The notes under the pieces are model-generated. The model was given only the letters and a program-made list of their open reading frames with translations. It searched no databases and was not told the DNA's origin. From the NCBI GenBank assembly GCA_029932445.1, contig JAOZQB010000032.1, positions 1-18,877 of the forward strand: a stretch of DNA of 18,877 nt, given 5' to 3'. The position numbers were made by a program, and so were the translations under genes. Each line of letters starts with the position of its first letter. Positions within the stretch are counted from its first letter, which is position 1. Positions 13,913-18,877 of this stretch are shown in pieces. Source of the stretch: Bacteroidales bacterium (lineage in GTDB: Bacteria; Bacteroidota; Bacteroidia; Bacteroidales; JAADGE01).

Positions 13913-13920
13913 CAAAAATA
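13913..13920 (-). promoter_or_regulatory. candidate Bacteroidota -7 box (TATTTTTG) for the nfnAB-DHOD-like operon
   Basis: On the minus strand, 13920 to 13913 reads TATTTTTG, matching TAnnTTTG, 71 bases upstream of the first operon gene. The 228-base divergent gap (13843-14070) is very AT-rich. The rightward debranching gene has only a degenerate TTTCTTTG (14046-14053) in front of it. Confidence 0.35.
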
Positions 13921-14070
13921 TGATATTTGTCATACCGATAATTGAGAAACATAAATTATTTACGGGATTATGCTTAATAACATTATATAAAGTGATTTAT
14001 AATAAAATTAACATTAATTTTAATATATTTTATTAAATAATGTCTTTTCTTTGCAAAAAAATGAGTTAGA

Positions 14071-15981
14071 ATGTCATATATAAAAATTGAAAAAGATAAA
14101 CTGGTTAATCTGGAATATACTTTAAACAAGGAGATACTACGCTCAAACAGAGGCGGTTCCTATGCAAGTACAACCTTAAGCGCCTGTAATACCCGTAAAT
14201 ATCACGGTTTACTGGTTGTTCCTTGTATAAATGAAGATGAAGGAAAAATTCTGTTGTTATCAAGTCTTGACGAAACAATCATTCAGAATGATAACGAATT
14301 TCGATTATCAATCCATCAATATCAAGATGATGTTTTTTATCCTCACGGTCATCGATATATTTCCGGATTTGAAGCAGAACCGATACCTGCTAAGACATAC
14401 CGAGTAGGCGGTGTTATTTTAAAAAAAGAACTTTTACTTTCTGAAAAAGAAAAACAAATTCTGATAAGATATACCGTCGTTGATGCACATTCAAAAACGA
14501 CCTTACGATTGCAACCCTTAACGGCATTCCGAAATATCCACGAATTAAGCAAGGAAAATTTATCCGTAAATAATAAAAAAGAAGAAATTCAAAACGGGAT
14601 AAAGGTTAAAATGTATAAGAACTACCCGGCTCTTTACATGCAATGTTCAAAAAAAATGAAATTTATAACAGCTCCCGATTGGAATAAAAATATTATTTAT
14701 CGTGAAGAGAAAAGAAGAGGGTATGATTTCACCGAAGATCTTTTTACCTACGGTTATTTTGAAGCAAATGTTAAAAAAGGAGATAAGATTATATTCTCTG
14801 CCGGATTAAAGGAAATTAACACAAGCCGTTTAAGTACACTTTTTATTTCTGAATTAAAAAAAAGAACACCGAGAAACAGCTTTGAAAATAATTTAAAGAA
14901 TTCCGGAGAACAATTTTTTTATTACAGAAACAAAAGCTTAAAAATTATTGCCGGTTTTCCGTGGTATCAGTCACAATTAAGAGAATCTCTCTTGACATTA
15001 ACAGGTTTAAGTTTACCCGATGATATTCCGCTGTTTCATAAAGCATTTGATACAATATTAAAACAGTTTTTTGAAGAAAAAGAGGAAAATATTGCTCCGG
15101 ATATTCCTTTGTTGATTATCAGAACACTCCAAGAGTATACAACTTTTGCAGATAATTGTGAAGAAGTTTGGAAAAAATACAGAACCAAACTATTAAAATT
15201 ATTTCGTAATATAAAAGATCAAAAATATAATGCATTTATTCATGATAACGGTTTGCTGTATATCCCTGAAGATAAACCGAATTATACATGGATGAATGAA
15301 TATGCATACGGAGAAGCTGTTACTCCGAGAACAGGCTTTGCAGTTGAGGTTAATGCCCTGTGGTATAACGCCTTAATGTACCTTTCTGCATTAGCAGAAA
15401 TAAATAACAGCAAAATTCTATTAAAGGAATTAGATAACTTACCGGAAAAAGCTAAACATTTTTTTAACGAAGTTTTCAGTAACGAAAAAGAAGACAGTTT
15501 ATTTGATTTTGTTAATTCTAAAGAACAAAATAATGCGATAAGACCGAATCAAATTTTTGCTGTTTCGTTAGCATATTCACCACTTTCAGACAGAAATATG
15601 AAAAAAGTATTAACGACCGTAAAATCACATTTATTAACAAAAAAAGGACTTCGTACTTTAAGCCCGATGCATCCCTTATACAAAGGGAAATACATCGGGA
15701 ATAATGACGAACGAAACAAAGCAAGACATCAGGGAACGGTTCATCCGTGGTTAATTGCCGAATATTGCAGTGCTAATTTTAATTTATATAAAGAACAAAG
15801 TTTGAAACAAATTGAAACCATATATAATCAATTTGAAGTAGAAATGAATACACACGGGATGGGTTCAATTTCTGAATTATTTGACGGTAATCCGCCGCAT
15901 AAACCAAACGGTGCCATATCTTATGCACCGAGTGTTGCTGCATTACTTAAAATTAAAATGTTATTAGACACGGCAAAATAA
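14071..15981 (+). CDS. glycogen debranching enzyme-like protein (GDE_N + GDE_C, amylo-alpha-1,6-glucosidase family)
   Basis: This 636-residue cytoplasmic protein has two domains. The N-terminal domain (about 15-265) carries ILRSNRGGSYASTT, CNTRKYHGLLVVP, SSLDETI, and FYPHGHRYI with TYRVGGV. The C-terminal six-hairpin domain (about 280-630) has IIAGFPWYQSQLRESLLTL, YTWMNEY, TPRTGFAVEVNALWYNAL, GLRTLSP, HQGTVHPWL and SISELFDGNPPHKPNGAIS. This is the GH133-type bacterial debranching family that removes alpha-1,6 branch glucose from glycogen. In family members I recall, the first loop contains R-D (W-G-R-D or R-A-R-D), a proposed catalytic Asp; here it is R-E (Glu305). A canonical Y-H-Q-G-T is R-H-Q-G-T. 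Activity may be changed. It heads a three-gene cluster with GT4 (34-base gap) and GH57. The start follows a two-codon ATG-AGT-TAG at 14061 that nearly abuts it. Confidence 0.88.
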   Translation: MSYIKIEKDKLVNLEYTLNKEILRSNRGGSYASTTLSACNTRKYHGLLVVPCINEDEGKILLLSSLDETIIQNDNEFRLSIHQYQDDVFYPHGHRYISGFEAEPIPAKTYRVGGVILKKELLLSEKEKQILIRYTVVDAHSKTTLRLQPLTAFRNIHELSKENLSVNNKKEEIQNGIKVKMYKNYPALYMQCSKKMKFITAPDWNKNIIYREEKRRGYDFTEDLFTYGYFEANVKKGDKIIFSAGLKEINTSRLSTLFISELKKRTPRNSFENNLKNSGEQFFYYRNKSLKIIAGFPWYQSQLRESLLTLTGLSLPDDIPLFHKAFDTILKQFFEEKEENIAPDIPLLIIRTLQEYTTFADNCEEVWKKYRTKLLKLFRNIKDQKYNAFIHDNGLLYIPEDKPNYTWMNEYAYGEAVTPRTGFAVEVNALWYNALMYLSALAEINNSKILLKELDNLPEKAKHFFNEVFSNEKEDSLFDFVNSKEQNNAIRPNQIFAVSLAYSPLSDRNMKKVLTTVKSHLLTKKGLRTLSPMHPLYKGKYIGNNDERNKARHQGTVHPWLIAEYCSANFNLYKEQSLKQIETIYNQFEVEMNTHGMGSISELFDGNPPHKPNGAISYAPSVAALLKIKMLLDTAK

Positions 15982-16015
15982 AAATCAATTGAATGTTCTG
16001 TAAAAACACGATACT

Positions 16016-17455
16016 ATGAAAGTTTTAATGTTCGGGTGGGAATTTCCGCCGCATATTTCCGGAGGTCTCGGAACGGCTTGCTACGGATTAACAAAAAGTT
16101 TATCAAAATTTGAAGATATTGAAATTCTTTTTGTTGTCCCGAAACTCTACGGTGATGAAGATGATAATGTTGCAGACCTGATAAATGCCGGAAACATTAC
16201 TGTTAAACAAAGAAAAGTTAATTTGAAAGAATTTATCAATGAAAAATCTATTACAACTTATAAAACAAATATTGAAAAGAAAACATCCGGCAATTTAGAT
16301 ACACTTTTAAAAGATATTGAATTTATTGAAGTTAAATCAAAGCTTCAACCGTATTTATCACAGGAAGAATTTGATAACTTTTTAAAAGAAAAAAATATAG
16401 AAGGAACGAATATTAAAATTGACGAAACCGGGAAATTATATTACGAAAAAGACGGAATTATAAAAGAAATAGAATTCGGTAAAACAGAAGAAGTGTTCTC
16501 GGAAGAAGAAGGAACCTTTAACTTCTCGGGAAAATACGGACCGAATTTATTGCAGGAAGTTTATTATTATGCACAAGTTGCAAAAATTATCGCTCAGGAA
16601 AATGATTTTGATATTATCCATGCACACGATTGGCTGACAAATGCTGCCGGTATTGCAGCAAAAGAAGTCAGCGGAAAACCGTTGGTTATTCATGTCCATG
16701 CAACCGAATTTGATCGCGGCGGTTTCGACAGAACCGACAGCCGTGTGTATGCACTGGAAAAAGCCGGCATGGATGCTGCCGATAAAATAATAACCGTCAG
16801 TAATTTAACTAAGAATACAGTAATTAATCAATACGGTATTAATCCGGAAAAAGTTCAGACGGTTTATAATGCCGTAGAACCGCAAGAAGCCGAAAAAACA
16901 ATTTATACGAAAAACATTAAAGATAAAATTGTCACTTTTCTGGGCAGAATAACCTACCAAAAGGGACCTGCCTATTTTATTAATGCAGCCTATAAAGTTT
17001 TGCAAAAAACCGACGGCGTGCGTTTTGTAATGGCCGGAAACGGTGATATGTTTCAACAAATGATACGTTATGCTGCTCAATTAGGCATTACCGATAAATT
17101 TTATTTTACCGATTTCCTTAAAGGTGACGAAGTTACTAAAATGTTCTCAATCAGTGATGTATATGTCATGCCGTCGGTTTCTGAACCATTCGGAATTTCA
17201 CCTTTGGAAGCCATGCGATCAAATGTTCCGGTTATTATTTCAAAACAATCCGGCGTAGCGGAAGTTTTAAAAAATGCCGTAAAAATTGATTATTGGGATG
17301 AAGATGCTTTGGCTGATGCCATATACGGAATTGTAAAATATAACGGTTTATCAAAAATGTTTATCCGTCATTCAAAAAAAGAAGTCGATGAAATGAAATG
17401 GGATAAACCGGCAAATGAAGTTAAAACTATTTATGAAACTATACTTAAACATTAA
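16016..17455 (+). CDS. GT4 glycosyltransferase, glycogen-synthase-like
   Basis: This 479-residue protein has a GT-B fold without signal peptide. The N-terminal domain begins MKVLMFGWEFPPHISGGLGT, whose G-G-L-G-T (16-20) is the acceptor/phosphate loop seen in glycogen and starch synthases. IIHAHDWLT (200-208) and HVHATEFDR (226-234) follow. The donor domain has FLGRITYQKG (308-317), MAGNGDM (339-345) and SEPFGISPLEA (389-399), containing the E-x7-E motif (Glu390, Glu398). A charged, Lys/Glu-rich stretch of about 110 residues (60-170) is inserted before the DIIHAHDW strand. It probably transfers glucose from ADP- or UDP-glucose to a growing alpha-1,4-glucan; the sugar-nucleotide preference cannot be read. 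The position between a debranching-enzyme gene and a GH57 gene, with gaps of 34 and 13 bases, supports a role in storage-glucan metabolism. Confidence 0.88.
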   Translation: MKVLMFGWEFPPHISGGLGTACYGLTKSLSKFEDIEILFVVPKLYGDEDDNVADLINAGNITVKQRKVNLKEFINEKSITTYKTNIEKKTSGNLDTLLKDIEFIEVKSKLQPYLSQEEFDNFLKEKNIEGTNIKIDETGKLYYEKDGIIKEIEFGKTEEVFSEEEGTFNFSGKYGPNLLQEVYYYAQVAKIIAQENDFDIIHAHDWLTNAAGIAAKEVSGKPLVIHVHATEFDRGGFDRTDSRVYALEKAGMDAADKIITVSNLTKNTVINQYGINPEKVQTVYNAVEPQEAEKTIYTKNIKDKIVTFLGRITYQKGPAYFINAAYKVLQKTDGVRFVMAGNGDMFQQMIRYAAQLGITDKFYFTDFLKGDEVTKMFSISDVYVMPSVSEPFGISPLEAMRSNVPVIISKQSGVAEVLKNAVKIDYWDEDALADAIYGIVKYNGLSKMFIRHSKKEVDEMKWDKPANEVKTIYETILKH

Positions 17456-17468
17456 AAACCAATCTATT

Positions 17469-18877
17469 ATGCAACATATTTGCTTATACTTTCAAGTTCA
17501 CCAACCGTTCAGATTAAAAAGATACCGTTTTTTTAACATCGGAGAAGATCATCATTATTTTGATGATTTTGAAAATAAAATGCACATGCAAAGAATCGCT
17601 TACGACAGTTATCTTGCTGCAAATAAAATTCTTCTGGACTTAATCAAAAAACATAAAGATAAATTTAAGGTCAGTTTTTCAATTACCGGAACAGCAATTG
17701 AGCAAATGGAATTATATGCTCCCGAAGTATTAAACAGTTTTAAGGAACTGGCAAATACCGGAAATGTTGAGTTTCTTGCCGAAACGTATGCTCATTCATT
17801 AATTTCAATGTATGATAAAGAAGATTTTAAATTACAAGTAAAAGAGCATCTCTCATTAATTAAGAAACATTTTAAGCAAACACCTGAGGTTTTCAGAAAT
17901 ACTGAATTAATCTACGATAATCTTATCGGAGAATCTGTTGCCGAAATGGGTTTTAAAGCAATGATAACAGAAGGTGCAAAACATATTTTAGGTTGGAAAA
18001 GTCCGAATGTTTTATACTATAATGTTTTGAAACCGGAACTGAAATTAATCCTGAAAAATTACAAGTTGAGTGATGATATTGCATTTCGTTTTTCAAATAA
18101 ATCATGGGACGAATATCCTTTAACAGCAGAAAAATATGCTTCATGGATTAGCGATTTAGATGAGAAACAAGAAGTTGTGAATATATTTATGGATTATGAA
18201 ACCTTTGGTGAACATCATAAAACTGAAACCGGAATTTTTGATTTTTTAAAAGCTTTACCCGGCGAGATATTAAAACAAACCAAATTCACATTTGCGACAC
18301 CCTCCGAACTTGCAAAAAAACACGAACCGGTTGCTTCCATGAATGTTCCCTATGCCATATCATGGGCTGATGAAGAACGAGATTTAACCGCATGGCTGGG
18401 TAATGAAATGCAAAAAGAAGCTTTTAACAAATTATATGCATTATCAGAAAAAATAAAATTGGTCAAACAGGCTGATTTACAAAAAGTATGGAGATACTTG
18501 CAATCCAGTGACCATTTTTATTACATGAGTACTAAAATTTTATCCGACGGATTGGTACATGACTATTTTAATCCCTATCAATCACCTTATGATGCATTTA
18601 TTAACTACATGAATGTTTTAAGTGATTTTTCTGATTTGGTAAATGAAGCATACGAAAATCTTATTCCGATTGAACCGAAAGAAATTCTTCAAAAAATAAA
18701 AGATTACGAAGAAAAAATTCAGAGTTTATATAAAGAACTGAAAAAACCTTTAATGATTGAAAAAGCAAAACCGATTTTTGCTGCAATTGAAAAAACAAAA
18801 GACGAATTAAAAGCATTAACTTCATCGAAAAAAATAAGACCGGTTAAAAAAACAACAACGAAAAAAGCGGTTGCAAA
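17469..18877 (+). CDS. GH57 family alpha-glucanase/amylase (3' end outside window)
   Basis: The frame opens at ATG 17469, 13 bases after the GT4 stop, and stays open for 469 codons to the window edge, so the stop is not seen. GH57 conserved regions appear in order: LYFQVHQPFR (region 1, HQP at 11-13), GNVEFLAETYAHS (98-110, region 2), VFRNTELIYDN (141-151, region 3, with nucleophile Glu146), and FMDYETFGEHH (240-250, region 4, with general acid Asp242). A helical C-terminal part follows (WRYLQSSDHFYYM near 345). The visible end turns Lys/Thr-rich (KKIRPVKKTTTKKAVA). There is no signal peptide, so it would act on cytoplasmic alpha-glucan, matching the debranching and synthase-like genes beside it. 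GH57 includes alpha-amylases, 4-alpha-glucanotransferases and branching enzymes; I cannot decide between them. Confidence 0.9.
   Translation, partial: MQHICLYFQVHQPFRLKRYRFFNIGEDHHYFDDFENKMHMQRIAYDSYLAANKILLDLIKKHKDKFKVSFSITGTAIEQMELYAPEVLNSFKELANTGNVEFLAETYAHSLISMYDKEDFKLQVKEHLSLIKKHFKQTPEVFRNTELIYDNLIGESVAEMGFKAMITEGAKHILGWKSPNVLYYNVLKPELKLILKNYKLSDDIAFRFSNKSWDEYPLTAEKYASWISDLDEKQEVVNIFMDYETFGEHHKTETGIFDFLKALPGEILKQTKFTFATPSELAKKHEPVASMNVPYAISWADEERDLTAWLGNEMQKEAFNKLYALSEKIKLVKQADLQKVWRYLQSSDHFYYMSTKILSDGLVHDYFNPYQSPYDAFINYMNVLSDFSDLVNEAYENLIPIEPKEILQKIKDYEEKIQSLYKELKKPLMIEKAKPIFAAIEKTKDELKALTSSKKIRPVKKTTTKKAVA

Noticed and set aside
14061..14069. Two-codon ATG-AGT-TAG just before the debranching gene start
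   Set aside because: Too short to interpret as a leader peptide; a chance occurrence is likely and there is no attenuator structure beside it.
1..18877. Defence island, toxin-antitoxin pair, CRISPR array, prophage or tRNA genes
   Set aside because: No evenly spaced direct repeats, cloverleaf-type sequence, nuclease, integrase or transposase gene could be recognised on either strand.

Overview
The window looks like a chromosomal segment from an AT-rich member of the Bacteroidota, probably a Bacteroidales- or Marinilabiliales-like lineage. The evidence is indirect. Possible promoters carry the phylum's TAnnTTTG -7 box and lack a clear E. coli-type -35. Shine-Dalgarno sequences are weak or absent. 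The gene families are typical of the phylum: a PorV/PorQ-like barrel, a TlpA-like thioredoxin-fold lipid- or periplasm-directed protein, a DUF6134-like exported protein, a dihydroorotate-dehydrogenase-like gene beside an Nfn/Sud flavoprotein pair, and a debranching enzyme / GT4 / GH57 glycogen cluster. No ribosomal RNA, tRNA, CRISPR array, phage gene or intact transposase was seen.

Layout, left to right. Bases 2-1123 (+) hold the 3' end of a gene with a PEP-utiliser swivelling domain. A secreted isochorismatase-type hydrolase (1158-1784, -) and an M20 PepT-like peptidase (2067-3143, -) follow. A 556-bp gene-free stretch (3144-3699) contains a strongly structured inverted-repeat element. Then comes a rightward run of rsmI (3700), a membrane GAF/PAS sensor (4445, GTG start) and a thioredoxin-fold exported protein (5926). 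These face a leftward group: a SemiSWEET-like transporter (7341-7595), a DUF6134-like exported protein (7674-8264) and an outer-membrane barrel (8282-9121).

The central gene (9286-10419, +) is a single-chain fusion of hypoxanthine phosphoribosyltransferase and adenylate kinase. It ends at a strong bidirectional terminator (10459-10492), which it shares with a convergent three-gene redox operon. That operon reads from 13842 down to 10508: an NfnA/SudB-like small flavoprotein, an NfnB/SudA/GltD-like large subunit, and a dihydroorotate-dehydrogenase-like protein lacking the usual catalytic Cys motif. The last block (14071 to the window end, +) is a storage-polysaccharide cluster: a debranching-enzyme-like protein, a GT4 glycogen-synthase-like transferase and a GH57 alpha-glucanase that runs off the edge.

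Most of the window is ordinary housekeeping sequence. I found no convincing defence or mobile system. The items most worth a second look are the 3374-3603 inverted-repeat element and its apparent partial relatives near 2000 and 10440, the Hpt-Adk fusion, the DHOD-like partner of the Nfn pair with an altered active-site loop, and the debranching enzyme with Glu where Asp is expected.
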